DNA of 64,000 nt, taken from assembly GCF_041200025.1 (NCBI RefSeq), contig NZ_CP165628.1:3286001-3350000 (forward strand). Reading direction: 5' to 3'. The translations under genes and the position numbers were made by a program. This stretch comes from Rouxiella sp. WC2420 (GTDB lineage Bacteria; Pseudomonadota; Gammaproteobacteria; Enterobacterales; Enterobacteriaceae). Position 1 is the first letter of the stretch, and each line of letters starts with the position of its first letter. Under the pieces are notes generated by a model that had not been told where the DNA came from, made no database searches, and worked only from the letters and a program-made list of their open reading frames with translations. Of this stretch, positions 1 through 6,903 are shown piece after piece.

Positions 1-484
1 GGACACGGAATTTTGCTGACGTCATGCCTATAGCCAGTCGATTAATCAGATCAGCCTCATTACTGAAATGATGCGGAGCAATGGACTTACCCGCTGCCTC
101 ACGCTCATGCTTTATGGCATCAGTCATTGGCTTGTATTCGAGCCGTGAGGTGTTGCGGTCAAGCTTTTTGCTGGCAAGCGCTCCACGCATTCTGAAGAAT
201 TCGGATACGAGGCGTTTTTTGAATGCACGCACCACATCATTGTTCCGCATATAAGTTATCAGTAACGTTGTTTGCAGCTCGTTAATCAAAGCAACTCTCT
301 GCTTTTGCTTGCCGCCGTTTGTATCAAAGGTGCGGATTTCAAATCCGACCCCACCAAATTCTTCAAGGTCCGATTTGTTACGATCCACTAACTTGATGAT
401 GGTGTCATGGTCGCGACCAACCCCATCAGCGATAGCCACAGTATTGGTTACAAGGTCGAGTTTTTTAATTTCAACTAATTGCAT
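1..484 (-). CDS. rha: Rha family phage regulatory protein, truncated by window edge
   Basis: Reading leftward from ATG at 484, the frame stays open to the window edge (161 codons visible). It starts MQLVEIKKLDL and continues through a helical DNA-binding-like N-terminus (VAIADGVGRDHDTIIKLV), then FKKRLVSEFFRMRG and LEYKPMTDAIKHEREAAGK. This is the layout of Rha (phage pRha) regulators with a C-terminal antirepressor-like domain. A Shine-Dalgarno AAAGG lies just upstream. It sits in the late operon after lysis, where such regulators are often found. Rha proteins interfere with phage growth in some hosts; the role here is inferred from family only. Confidence 0.8.
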   Translation of the reverse strand, partial: MQLVEIKKLDLVTNTVAIADGVGRDHDTIIKLVDRNKSDLEEFGGVGFEIRTFDTNGGKQKQRVALINELQTTLLITYMRNNDVVRAFKKRLVSEFFRMRGALASKKLDRNTSRLEYKPMTDAIKHEREAAGKSIAPHHFSNEADLINRLAIGMTSAKFRV

Positions 485-500
485 GGTTATTACCTTTCAA

Positions 501-575
501 AAAAGAGACCTCTGCTCACCAGAACGCCATGCCTGAGCGCACCATGCTGCGATGGCGTTCTCAGAGGTCGCTTTT
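501..575 (-). terminator. Long two-part hairpin with U-tract in the rha leader
   Basis: On the minus strand, outer arms at 563-575 and 501-513 pair over 13 bp with one mismatch. Inner arms at 551-561 and 520-530 (ATGGCGTTCT type) pair perfectly. The leftward transcript then runs into a T-rich stretch directly before the rha Shine-Dalgarno. It looks like an intrinsic terminator or attenuator placed immediately upstream of rha. Confidence 0.6.
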
Positions 576-629
576 GTGAATGGTCTCAGGACTGGTAGCG
601 CGGGTGAGTGCGCGGGGATTTACTGCATA

Positions 630-650
630 AAAAAAATCCGCCAATTGGCG
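630..650 (-). terminator. Rho-independent terminator after 105-aa gene
   Basis: On the minus strand CGCCAATTGGCG folds as a short palindromic stem followed by eight T residues. It lies about 65 bp past the stop of the 714-1031 gene. Confidence 0.65.
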
Positions 651-713
651 ACATCTTAATATTTGGTGGGCAAATCATTATCGAGCACTCTGGAAAGAAT
701 GCTCTGTAATGGC

Positions 714-1031
714 TTACAGGTACTTGTCTTTCAGCGCGACCAGCTCGGCTTCAGCGTCAGCGCCCAGAACTTTGATGCCGTGCTCAACGAATTCCACGAA
801 CGCCTCAAACTTGGCTTTAACTTCAGCCAGGGCGGAGGTGGATGCGGTATCAGCGGTTGTTGCTGTGTCAGCCACTGCGGTCTCTGCTACTGCTGCAACG
901 GTGGCAGCTGCTGTCTGTGCTGCGGTGTCTACTGCTACGTCGGTCATGGTAACTCCTGATGATGGGGTTTCAGTCGATGTGACTGGGGTGTAATAGATAG
1001 CTTTCAGCCATTCCAAAAATTGCTTAATCAT
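714..1031 (-). CDS. Hypothetical phage protein, Ala/Thr-rich N-terminal half, helical C-terminus
   Basis: The product is 105 aa. The N-terminal 20 residues (MIKQFLEWLKAIYYTP) look amphipathic. Residues ~30-65 are a low-complexity Ala/Val/Thr stretch and residues ~66-105 a charged helix ending ALKDKYL. A second ATG at residue 29 gives MTDVAVDTAAQTA and could be the true start. The first ATG overlaps the stop of Rz1 by 4 nt, which supports the longer form through coupling. It lies at the end of the lysis cassette. I do not recognise the family. Its placement suggests a late accessory gene; function unknown. Confidence 0.6.
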   Translation of the reverse strand: MIKQFLEWLKAIYYTPVTSTETPSSGVTMTDVAVDTAAQTAAATVAAVAETAVADTATTADTASTSALAEVKAKFEAFVEFVEHGIKVLGADAEAELVALKDKYL

Positions 1032-1351
1032 TTCTGTCTGGCCTCTTCGATTTGTTTGATGCCGTCAATTTGGCTATTGCAGTTCTGCAGGTCAGTCAGC
1101 AATAGCTCATTCCACAGCACGCTGGCGCCGTAAGTTAATGGGTCATTTGGCATGGGTGACGGCTGACACTGACTTAACAGGCTGGCCGGTATTGGAGTGA
1201 CTGGCACCTTGACGTACTGCGTTGTAGTGGTCGCGCAGGCTGTCAGTAGCGGAAGCAGGAACAAGCTCCAGATTGCACGGTGCTGTTTGAAGCACTGTTT
1301 TAATGATCGTCTGCCTATCCTGACTTGCCGTCTTATCTGATTTCTGGTCAT
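1028..1351 (-). CDS. Rz1-like outer-membrane spanin lipoprotein
   Basis: A lipobox is present (LLPLLTAC, then ATTTTQYV), so the mature protein would begin at Cys and be acylated in the outer membrane. The mature part is proline-containing, as in Rz1. Most of the frame is nested in the Rz gene in another reading frame, the classic Rz/Rz1 arrangement, but it runs about 115 nt beyond the Rz stop. I chose the second ATG (MTRNQIRRQ) because GGAG lies nine bases upstream; an ATG six codons earlier (1369) is possible. Role: o-spanin, disrupting the outer membrane at lysis with Rz. Confidence 0.8.
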   Translation of the reverse strand: MTRNQIRRQVRIGRRSLKQCFKQHRAIWSLFLLPLLTACATTTTQYVKVPVTPIPASLLSQCQPSPMPNDPLTYGASVLWNELLLTDLQNCNSQIDGIKQIEEARQK

Positions 1352-1562
1352 TGAGCGTGGCTCCGGCAATCGTGTTGAAGGTGGATACTGCCAGTGCCTG
1401 GGAGTTGGTAATGAATTGGGCTTCGTTCTTTTGCTGTACCGCAGTAGTGAGTTTGTCAGCGGTCGCTACTGATTTGCCGTAGTAGTGGAATGCCGCCCAC
1501 AGCAGCAGGGCAATAATCAGCAGGATGATTGCGGTCAGGACAACGGCGATTTTGTTAATCAT
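1143..1562 (-). CDS. Rz-like inner-membrane spanin
   Basis: The 139-aa product starts MINKIAVVLTAIILLIIALLL, a single N-terminal membrane anchor, followed by a periplasmic helical segment (VATADKLTTAVQQKNEAQ) of i-spanin type. The start ATG overlaps the endolysin stop (ATGA), so translation is coupled; an upstream in-frame ATG at 1580 is inside the endolysin gene and less likely. With the nested Rz1 it should bridge the periplasm and fuse inner and outer membranes in the last lysis step. Family assignment is from architecture and position. Confidence 0.85.
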   Translation of the reverse strand: MINKIAVVLTAIILLIIALLLWAAFHYYGKSVATADKLTTAVQQKNEAQFITNSQALAVSTFNTIAGATLNDQKSDKTASQDRQTIIKTVLQTAPCNLELVPASATDSLRDHYNAVRQGASHSNTGQPVKSVSAVTHAK

Positions 1563-2053
1563 TTTTGCCCCATCAGGCAAACCTGCCTGTCTATCTCGCG
1601 CCGGTTAATCAGACCGCGATTACGTTTTTTGTTGACGTAAACCCACTGACGCAGGTCATCACAGGCCTCTTTTGTTTGGCCCGAATTGATATGTCTTAGA
1701 AGAGATGATCGCTTGAATGAAGTGACACCGACGTTGTAAGCAAATGACATAAGAGCGGCGCGGGTGTAATTATCGATGGGGACTTTTACCGCCGAGTCTA
1801 CTGCCTTTTTCACCGGCACCAGATGCTTAACCAGTAACGCATCGCACTCTTTGTCTGAGTAATATTTGCCTGGCACAACGTCTGGGCCAGTAATACCGCT
1901 GCATACCGTCCAGACTCCGCCCACATCTCGATAAGGTGTGCTCTTCTGCCCTTCAACACCTTCCGGGCCACCGAGCAGAGCAATCGCTATTGTTAACGCG
2001 GTTGCTCCGCCCAACTTAACTATCTTGCTCCGCAGTTCCGGTGACATCGGCAT
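1559..2053 (-). CDS. SAR endolysin, lysozyme family GH24 (phage 21 R type)
   Basis: The 164-aa product has a weakly hydrophobic Gly/Ala-rich N-terminal segment (residues ~12-29, LGGATALTIAIALLGG), typical of a signal-anchor-release domain. The catalytic triad of the R21/T4 lysozyme group is visible as Glu34, then Asp43 eight residues on, then Thr49 (E-x8-D-x5-T). It cleaves the glycan strands of peptidoglycan after release from the membrane. It lies 2 nt after the holin stop and overlaps Rz by ATGA. Confidence 0.92.
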   Translation of the reverse strand: MPMSPELRSKIVKLGGATALTIAIALLGGPEGVEGQKSTPYRDVGGVWTVCSGITGPDVVPGKYYSDKECDALLVKHLVPVKKAVDSAVKVPIDNYTRAALMSFAYNVGVTSFKRSSLLRHINSGQTKEACDDLRQWVYVNKKRNRGLINRREIDRQVCLMGQK

Positions 2054-2055
2054 GG

Positions 2056-2358
2056 CTATTCCACCTGTTCCATTGCGTTTTTAACTTCTTCCGCCACGTG
2101 AGCAGGGTCAACTTCAGAATTGTCTTTTCGCCCAGCCAAAAATGAGACCATAGCGTCTGTCCGCTTCTCATCAAGCTTCTGCTTTACCTTGAGCGCGTTG
2201 CGATTGTTCAAATAGGTGCTGAATGAAAGCATTGCGCCGAACAGTGCGCACAAGACGTATATCCACTGCTCGGTTGATAGGCCCGCAGCACTGGCAATAG
2301 CCGTCAGCGTGGCCCAGAAATGTGTCCAGAAGCCGTCATTCTGTTGATTCATTTTCAT
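2056..2358 (-). CDS. Phage holin / pinholin-like membrane protein
   Basis: From the ATG at 2358 (Shine-Dalgarno GGGAG about ten bases upstream) the 100-aa product starts MKMNQQNDGFWTHFWATL. It has two hydrophobic stretches (WATLTAIASAAGL and WIYVLCALFGAMLSF) and a charged C-terminal tail. MKMN offers a dual start at codons 1 and 3, like the dual-start holin/antiholin genes of lambda and phage 21. Position directly ahead of a SAR endolysin fits a holin that depolarises the membrane and triggers endolysin release. The longer frame up to 2472 crosses a terminator and is not used. Confidence 0.82.
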   Translation of the reverse strand: MKMNQQNDGFWTHFWATLTAIASAAGLSTEQWIYVLCALFGAMLSFSTYLNNRNALKVKQKLDEKRTDAMVSFLAGRKDNSEVDPAHVAEEVKNAMEQVE

Positions 2359-2472
2359 GGTTCCACTCCCATTGTTTAGATGGGCTGTGTCAGTAGTCGA
2401 AAGGATTAGCGCCGGAATGCAGGTAGACATGGAGTCATATGAGGGTGAGCACTCGGCGCTAAATTTGGGCAT

Positions 2473-2498
2473 AAAAAAAGGCCGCCAAGTTGGCAGCC
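2473..2498 (-). terminator. Intrinsic terminator ahead of lysis genes (tR'-like)
   Basis: On the minus strand GGCTGCC-AACTT-GGCGGCC is followed by seven T residues. It stands between the pR' promoter and the holin, where Q would have to antiterminate. Confidence 0.75.
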
Positions 2499-2509
2499 TC
2501 TAAAAAGAA

Positions 2510-2580
2510 GGTTGTGATGGCAGAAAATCACTGCACGTCGGATGGCCTGTCCCGACTTAGGTTGGCCCTTCCATCCAACC
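2510..2580 (-). ncRNA. Folded 71-nt RNA segment between Q and lysis genes
   Basis: Read on the minus strand, an outer stem (GGTTGGATGG with CCATCACAACC, one bulge) closes a multibranch loop with two inner hairpins (GTCGG/CCGAC and GCAG/CTGC). No reading frame occupies it. It lies in the leader of the late transcript. It is not a tRNA (see rejected items). A second stem-loop lies upstream at 2623-2683 (AAGTAAG with CTTACTT, inner CAATCTC/GAGATTG). Function unknown. Confidence 0.4.
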
Positions 2581-2701
2581 ACTTCCTATTGTTTTGGTAC
2601 GTAAGACCTTCACCACAACGATAAGTAAGCGCCCCTACAATCTCATTCAATGGAGATTGCAGGCGGATAGGTGGCACTTACTTACCTGTTGCGTAGAAAT
2701 C

Positions 2702-2735
2702 AAAAAGCCCCGACCGGTTAAGATCAGGGCTTTTC
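2702..2735 (-). terminator. Bidirectional intrinsic terminator downstream of pR'
   Basis: AAAAGCCC...GGGCTTTT arms flank a short loop. The stem is followed by T residues in both directions. Reading leftward it lies about 45 nt after the predicted pR' start, like a lambda tR' that stops the short leader RNA unless Q acts. Confidence 0.75.
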
Positions 2736-2784
2736 TATGTTTTTTAGGTCCCGCAACGAATCAACGGAATCCCAGCGTTAGAGA

Positions 2785-2813
2785 ACAATACACACAGATT
2801 CGGGAAAAGTAAA
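2785..2813 (-). promoter_or_regulatory. Candidate late promoter pR'
   Basis: On the minus strand TTTACT (-35, 2808-2813), a 17-bp spacer and TATTGT (-10, 2785-2790) lie just past the Q stop. The position between Q and the lysis genes is that of pR' in lambdoid phages. The assignment is by sequence and position. Confidence 0.55.
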
Positions 2814-2850
2814 TAGCCCGCAATAATTTTGTGAGCTATTTTTTCATTCG

Positions 2851-3618
2851 CTATCTAGCAACCTTCGCTAAAACGCTATTCGCATACCCTTCTTCAATTT
2901 CCAGCTTGGTAATGAGTTCGTCGTAAAAAGGCTTTATTGTCTTTTTCCAGGTATCCAGCGTGAGCGCGTCGGTTATCTGGCACACTGCGTTAAAAGCATC
3001 AGTTGATGGGATGCGCTCATAACCTCGACCGCTACAGCGCTTACAGTTGCATAGCACTGGAACACCCTGTTCCTCACTTAGCTTCCGGCTTACCGCCCGC
3101 CCGCGCCCCTTGCAGTCATTGCATGATGAAGACACAAGCCCTTTCCCATCGCACTGATGGCATTTAACCCTAACCACCTCACGCACATTGCGCCTTGTTC
3201 CACCGGAGAACGGCGATTTCATGGTGAAAACTTCAGCATCAATAAATCCCGATGCCTGGCAGCTTGGGCATGGCTTTTTACTGGCTGCACTTTGGCAGTG
3301 ATCCAGATACGCATAAGTTGCAAGGATTTGCATAACGATTGGTTTAATATCAATTTCGAGCTTACGTAAGGCGGCCACCTTATCGCAGGTCTGCAGTGCA
3401 ATTTCTTGAAGTAGTGAAACGGCGCGAGTTGCGTCGTTTTTGCTTATCCCAACCTTTCCCATGAAAGCGCTATATCCCAGCGGCGCTAAACTCTGAGTCA
3501 ATCCCATAGCTCCCATCATATCCGTGCCAGATAAAGCGTCTGATGCTGTTGCAGGAGGCATGCTGGTAAAGTTCTGAGTTTTCGGGAAGTGGTATTTAAC
3601 GCTCGACTCAAGGCTCAT
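2851..3618 (-). CDS. Q: Late antitermination protein Q (phage 82 type)
   Basis: The 255-aa product carries a DnaJ-like zinc region: CPSCQASG (~116), CHQCDGKG (~153), CNDCKGRG (~166) and CKRCSGRG (~194). The N-terminal pattern (SLESSVKYHFPK, SGTDMMGAMGLT, GYSAFMGKVGIS) and the segment SPFSGGTRRNVREVVRVK match the phage 82 Q family of antiterminators. Q loads on RNA polymerase near pR' and lets it pass terminators into lysis and structural genes. Those terminators are visible at 2702-2735 and 2473-2498. The start ATG overlaps the stop of a 35-aa gene (ATGA). Confidence 0.92.
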   Translation of the reverse strand: MSLESSVKYHFPKTQNFTSMPPATASDALSGTDMMGAMGLTQSLAPLGYSAFMGKVGISKNDATRAVSLLQEIALQTCDKVAALRKLEIDIKPIVMQILATYAYLDHCQSAASKKPCPSCQASGFIDAEVFTMKSPFSGGTRRNVREVVRVKCHQCDGKGLVSSSCNDCKGRGRAVSRKLSEEQGVPVLCNCKRCSGRGYERIPSTDAFNAVCQITDALTLDTWKKTIKPFYDELITKLEIEEGYANSVLAKVAR

Positions 3619-3722
3619 TTCTTTCTCCGCTTAGGCTGGGCATCCCACGATTGAATGCTTGTTGGCTGAATTTCCGGATTAATTGGTTTGAACAGCCGGA
3701 GTATTGCCGAGAGTAAGATCAT
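3615..3722 (-). CDS. 35-aa nin-region peptide
   Basis: An ATG at 3722 overlaps the stop of the 64-aa gene, and its TGA overlaps the Q start. The frame fills the gap exactly and is coupled at both ends. The product starts MILLSAILRLFKP and ends in a basic tail (QPKRRKK). The ribosome site GGAGAAGCAGC is a copy of the one before the 64-aa gene. No family recognised. Confidence 0.55.
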   Translation of the reverse strand: MILLSAILRLFKPINPEIQPTSIQSWDAQPKRRKK

Positions 3723-3913
3723 GCTGCTTCTCCGAATGGCTTGGGTTTCTCGCTTAGTGATTTCACTGTTCTGTATTTTTTTGCAAACAGATGAGCCCTA
3801 ATTCTTATTTTGGTGACCTTCACTTGATACTTATGGGATAAGATTTTCCGAGGTAACCAAATAAATAGAACTACCGAGTAGAGGGTTGCTGTCATCACAA
3901 TGTCGAATGTCAT
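3719..3913 (-). CDS. 64-aa small membrane protein
   Basis: It begins MTFDIVMTATLYSVVLFIWLP, a likely single membrane helix, followed by a strongly basic tail. Start and stop overlap the neighbours NinG and the 35-aa gene (ATGA at both ends). Its C-terminal residues (PFGEAA) resemble those of NinG (QLGEAA), because the junction sequence coding the end of one gene and the ribosome site of the next is duplicated. Function unknown. Confidence 0.5.
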   Translation of the reverse strand: MTFDIVMTATLYSVVLFIWLPRKILSHKYQVKVTKIRIRAHLFAKKYRTVKSLSEKPKPFGEAA

Positions 3914-4491
3914 GCTGCTTCTCCGAGTTGTTTGATGAGGTCTCTGGTTTTCTGCCTGTAAAACGCCCTAAGCGTTTCAAGTTCTTCGCGGGTGTATCGA
4001 TGAGGGGTATTGTTATTTTCAAGCGCCTCGACGTGATGAAGGCCGATTTTTTCTATGAGACTGATACGGTATGGGCCTATCGCGCCAGAGTGATGTATGT
4101 TGCACGCTGCACATTGGCTATGGCAGTTATCTTCGTTGAACCTGAGTTGTGTGGCCGCTTTTGTCGTCCTGTAATGCCCTGCGTGATAAGTCGCTGCCGT
4201 TGTGCTGCCGCAACTGATGCAAACCTCCCCGTCGCGGGCACGAATAAAGTCGTTAAAAGCTCTCTGGGTCATATCAATCCAGTGGCTTAATGGCTTCGAA
4301 TCGGCTTTTCGTTTTTTCCACTCTTTGCTTTGTGCTATTGCTTGTTTATCAGCTTCAACTTTCTTGCCGTAAACAATCGAGCACTGAGGGCTGCAAACTT
4401 TTTGAGTGGTAGACCAGGGAAGGAATTCTGTTTCACAGATGGAGCAGGATTTTGGCTTGCGGGGCTTCGTCGGCTTTGTGCCTTTAGCCAT
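3910..4491 (-). CDS. ninG: NinG (Rap) recombination endonuclease
   Basis: The 193-aa product has an N-terminal zinc site (CSICETEF, then CSPQC) and an HNH-like core: CISCGSTTAATYHAGHY, then HSQCAACNIHHSG. This is the NinG/Rap architecture. Rap of lambda is a structure-specific nuclease cutting D-loops and Holliday-type junctions during Red recombination. It overlaps the next gene upstream by 8 nt and the 64-aa gene by 4 nt. Length is close to lambda NinG (~200 aa). Confidence 0.92.
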   Translation of the reverse strand: MAKGTKPTKPRKPKSCSICETEFLPWSTTQKVCSPQCSIVYGKKVEADKQAIAQSKEWKKRKADSKPLSHWIDMTQRAFNDFIRARDGEVCISCGSTTAATYHAGHYRTTKAATQLRFNEDNCHSQCAACNIHHSGAIGPYRISLIEKIGLHHVEALENNNTPHRYTREELETLRAFYRQKTRDLIKQLGEAA

Positions 4492-4900
4492 TCTCTTTCT
4501 CCGCTTTATAGATGCCCATATTTAGCTCATTGAGCTTGAATTGGGCTGTTCTGATTCTAGCCCTGCAGTTAACCTCTTCACGTTTCAGATTTTCCAGTCC
4601 GTCTCGATGCTCTTTAATTTCTTTGCGTAATGATTTGAGTTCCCACTCGATTTTCTGCTCTCCCTCGGCGCGCGCATTGATCCAGTCGAAAGCTTCAACG
4701 ACAGCGCCACAGCTGCGACAGGTAAGCTGCCGAAGATGGTCATCGACCAGAATACTTGTATGGCTACAGCGGTAAGGCGCATGAGGTGACTTATCGGTTT
4801 TAACGAAATTCAACTTCTCTTTTATGTCAGAATTAGCATCAAATCGCTTAGTGAATGCCAGCACGTTATCGCTATTATCGATTTCACTTTCATCACTCAT
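4484..4900 (-). CDS. Zinc-ribbon plus coiled-coil nin-region protein
   Basis: The 138-aa product has an acidic N-terminus, a Cys/His set at ~45-64 (CSHTS, then CRSCGAVVEAFDW) and a charged coiled coil from ~78 to 125 (EWELKSLRKEIKEHRDGL). It lies between ninG and a Cys-rich 43-aa gene, with overlaps at both ends. I recognise it as a recurring hypothetical of lambdoid nin regions but cannot name the family. The zinc ribbon suggests nucleic-acid or protein binding. Confidence 0.65.
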   Translation of the reverse strand: MSDESEIDNSDNVLAFTKRFDANSDIKEKLNFVKTDKSPHAPYRCSHTSILVDDHLRQLTCRSCGAVVEAFDWINARAEGEQKIEWELKSLRKEIKEHRDGLENLKREEVNCRARIRTAQFKLNELNMGIYKAEKENG

Positions 4901-5024
4901 CGTCTCGATTCCTCTCTACGTCATATCCACACATGGCCCACCAATCAGCACAGTCACTGCACGCATAAACCTCATCTTCACTTAGCGGAATACCGCAGCC
5001 TTGGCATAAAGGGTCGTCATTCAT
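4893..5024 (-). CDS. 43-aa Cys-rich putative zinc-binding peptide
   Basis: ATG at 5024 to TGA at 4893. The sequence MNDDPLCQGCGIPLSEDEV is followed by CSDCADWWAMCG, two CxxC pairs of a small zinc knuckle. The start overlaps the NinE-like stop and the stop overlaps the start of the next gene, which supports a real coupled gene. No family name assigned. Confidence 0.6.
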   Translation of the reverse strand: MNDDPLCQGCGIPLSEDEVYACSDCADWWAMCGYDVERNRDDE

Positions 5025-5179
5025 CGGGTTAACCTCATGCGATTCCACTTGGCCTGCAAAAGACCGTGGACATAATCGAATGTCTTTATCTGACTGGGTT
5101 CTGGGGACTTGCGAGTTTTGCGGCGGGGTTTAATGAATATTGCGTTGTCTTCGATTCTTTGCCATGGAGAATTAGCCAT
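5021..5179 (-). CDS. ninE: NinE-like protein
   Basis: From ATG 5179 (Shine-Dalgarno GGGAGG) the 52-aa product contains KPRRKTRKSPEPSQIKTFDY, close to the conserved basic and VKTFNY segment of lambda NinE, and ends in a basic WNRMRLTR tail. The longer frame (start 5242) has no support. The start lies inside the preceding gene's end (ATGGCTAA). NinE function is not known. Confidence 0.7.
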   Translation of the reverse strand: MANSPWQRIEDNAIFIKPRRKTRKSPEPSQIKTFDYVHGLLQAKWNRMRLTR

Positions 5180-5570
5180 ACGGCCTCCCTGCCATAACAC
5201 GGAGTACCGGCAATAAGGTGTAGTTTTCTTTGCATTGGTCAAAAACGACGTTTTTACCAGATGGCCGACAACGATTAAGAAATATCAATCCGCCATCTAG
5301 GCTATCCCCAGTCACCACGTAATCTCTTTTGGAGCAGACATAGTTACCCGATTCCTGTGGCTCAACCCAGTACTGGATGCCGTGATTTGAACCGGTATAG
5401 AAGACCTCGCCAGCAGCTTTCATAACGCCTATAAGTTTGGTGGTTGTCCTATATGTCAGGCCTAGGTGCTCTGCGATATCAATTTTCTTAGAGCCTGGAT
5501 TTATTGCCAGAAATTTCAATATTTGGCCTTTGCGTTCATCAAGCTTTTTACCTGTTACGGATGCTGTCAT
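5172..5570 (-). CDS. Winged-helix DNA-binding phage protein
   Basis: ATG at 5570 overlaps the ninB stop (ATGA); upstream in-frame ATGs lie inside ninB. The 132-aa product has an N-terminal helix-turn-helix: GQILKFLAINPGSKKIDIAE, then HLGLTYRTTTKLIGVMKAAG and a wing-like strand (VFYTGSNHGIQYWV). The C-terminal half is uncharacterised. It looks like a small regulator or replication accessory in the nin region. Confidence 0.7.
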   Translation of the reverse strand: MTASVTGKKLDERKGQILKFLAINPGSKKIDIAEHLGLTYRTTTKLIGVMKAAGEVFYTGSNHGIQYWVEPQESGNYVCSKRDYVVTGDSLDGGLIFLNRCRPSGKNVVFDQCKENYTLLPVLRVMAGRPYG

Positions 5571-6031
5571 GCTGCTGCCCTCTTGTTCTGCTCTCCCCAC
5601 CTTTGCGCCCATTCGATGCGCAGGCGGGATTCTTCGCTAAACTTCACGCCCTGCTCAGTGCCAAACCAGTAGATTGCCTCAATGACATCGACCATCTGAC
5701 TTACCCGCATCTTGCTTGTACGCTCTCCAAACATGACTACCCCGCCGCCAATACCAGGTGCTGTTCTCTGCTCCTGCTTTTTGGTTTTTGCTACCAATGC
5801 GGTAATCATGTCTTTCCAGTCATCCTCGTCGTACTTCTCCCCATACCAAACGACTTGCAAAGACAGGTCATGCAGAAGTGGCCACATTTTCCGGTTTTGT
5901 GAAAGGGTGCGTTTTGGTGGGGATACTTCAATTTCAAATGGCTTGGAGGGGTCTAACGGAAGTTGTCTTATTTGGTCTAGTAGGCTTTGGCGTATCTGGG
6001 TGTTTCGTAGGTAATAAACCTGTTTATCCAT
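5567..6031 (-). CDS. ninB: NinB recombination mediator (Orf family)
   Basis: The 154-aa product has the NinB signature LPLDPSKPFEIEV, TLSQNRKMWPLLHDLS, WKDMITALVAK and VMFGERTSKM. NinB/Orf binds single-stranded DNA and helps load the annealing protein in phage recombination, replacing host RecFOR functions. The length matches lambda NinB (~146 aa). It starts 3 nt after the DUF551 gene. Confidence 0.94.
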   Translation of the reverse strand: MDKQVYYLRNTQIRQSLLDQIRQLPLDPSKPFEIEVSPPKRTLSQNRKMWPLLHDLSLQVVWYGEKYDEDDWKDMITALVAKTKKQEQRTAPGIGGGVVMFGERTSKMRVSQMVDVIEAIYWFGTEQGVKFSEESRLRIEWAQRWGEQNKRAAA

Positions 6032-6034
6032 TGG

Positions 6035-6721
6035 TTACTCCGGTTTAGGTGCGGCAGGTAGTGGCATCCAGTGGGTTACGATTGCTCCTTTTCGTAAAGG
6101 AAGAGAATCTTCCAATCCAGTTAAGGTGGCATCCTGCAGCCAGGAACTGTCATCCCAATGGCCATTGTATGAACTTCCTGGGATATCATCTTCAACTGAA
6201 CCCGGAACGTAAAAATTCACCGGTTCACATGGTTCAGGCATCCGATCGCTGCACTTAATCCAGCCATTGTTACCTTCATTGATGAGGGAGACATCGCTAA
6301 CCTTTTCGTTAGCAGCAACAATATGGTCAGGCTTAGGTGCGGCGGCGAGCATGGCAGACCATTGGCTATCAGGGCATTCCCCGATACAGTTCTCAAAATC
6401 CTCATAAGATTTGTGGAACGCCTCTCTCATTTCTATTGTCGGCTCTTTCGGTACCATCACCCAGCCATCAGGTGGCTGCGGGATTTGTGGGAGCTCATAT
6501 AATTTCCGCACCACCTTGCCCTCTAATTTGCATCGCTTATAGGCCTGTTCAGAACACTGAACCCAATTGTTAACGCCGGAGTTTACCTCAAGACGAACAT
6601 GCTGATTCTCAACCAGCTTAACTGCCAACGCTATCTTGGCGAGGATTGCAACTTCATTATCAATCGAATAGGCTACCAAATCCTCAAGGCGCTCTACAGT
6701 AAAGCTATCGAGTAGGTTCAT
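6035..6721 (-). CDS. DUF551-domain phage protein
   Basis: ATG 6721 follows a strong Shine-Dalgarno (GGAGGAGAG) and overlaps the stop of the membrane gene. The 228-aa product has an N-terminal helical region and a middle segment (PPDGWVMVPKEPTIEMREAF) common in enterophage hypotheticals. The C-terminal DUF551 has GWIKCSDRMPEP near ~153 and the terminal THWMPLPAAPK. DUF551 is widespread in lambdoid phages without a proven role. The 279-aa version starting at 6874 runs through the upstream gene and is rejected. Confidence 0.8.
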   Translation of the reverse strand: MNLLDSFTVERLEDLVAYSIDNEVAILAKIALAVKLVENQHVRLEVNSGVNNWVQCSEQAYKRCKLEGKVVRKLYELPQIPQPPDGWVMVPKEPTIEMREAFHKSYEDFENCIGECPDSQWSAMLAAAPKPDHIVAANEKVSDVSLINEGNNGWIKCSDRMPEPCEPVNFYVPGSVEDDIPGSSYNGHWDDSSWLQDATLTGLEDSLPLRKGAIVTHWMPLPAAPKPE

Positions 6722-6903
6722 GGCGCTCTCCTCCACAATCTCTGCATCTCCCAAACCTCGAAGACAAAAGACAAAGCAAAAAACAATAAACCAGCAATTA
6801 CCCATCCAACAGTTTCTCTGTAAAACGATATCCATAGGCTTATTGCTGCGATAATTGTAAAAAACATATCGCAATGACTTAGTGTTTTATTGGTTATTTT
6901 CAT
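6718..6903 (-). CDS. 61-aa small membrane protein
   Basis: Two hydrophobic stretches (FFTIIAAISLWISF and VGWVIAGLLFFALSFVF) suggest a two-helix inner-membrane protein. Start and stop overlap the P gene and the DUF551 gene by ATGA. No family recognised. Confidence 0.6.
   Translation of the reverse strand: MKITNKTLSHCDMFFTIIAAISLWISFYRETVGWVIAGLLFFALSFVFEVWEMQRLWRRAP

Noticed and set aside
663-959. Cys/Gly-rich 98-aa plus-strand frame
   Set aside because: It is the antisense of the Ala/Thr-rich 105-aa gene; its odd composition is a reverse-complement effect and it has no ribosome site.
2056-2472. 138-aa holin starting at 2472
   Set aside because: The extra 38 residues begin at the edge of a terminator stem and lack a ribosome site; the MKMN start at 2358 has one.
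2510-2580. A tRNA gene on the minus strand (71 nt, cloverleaf-like)
   Set aside because: The outer stem has only five clean pairs before a mismatch, there is no TpsiC-like loop sequence, no anticodon arm of correct size and no CCA context. Kept only as an unidentified fold.
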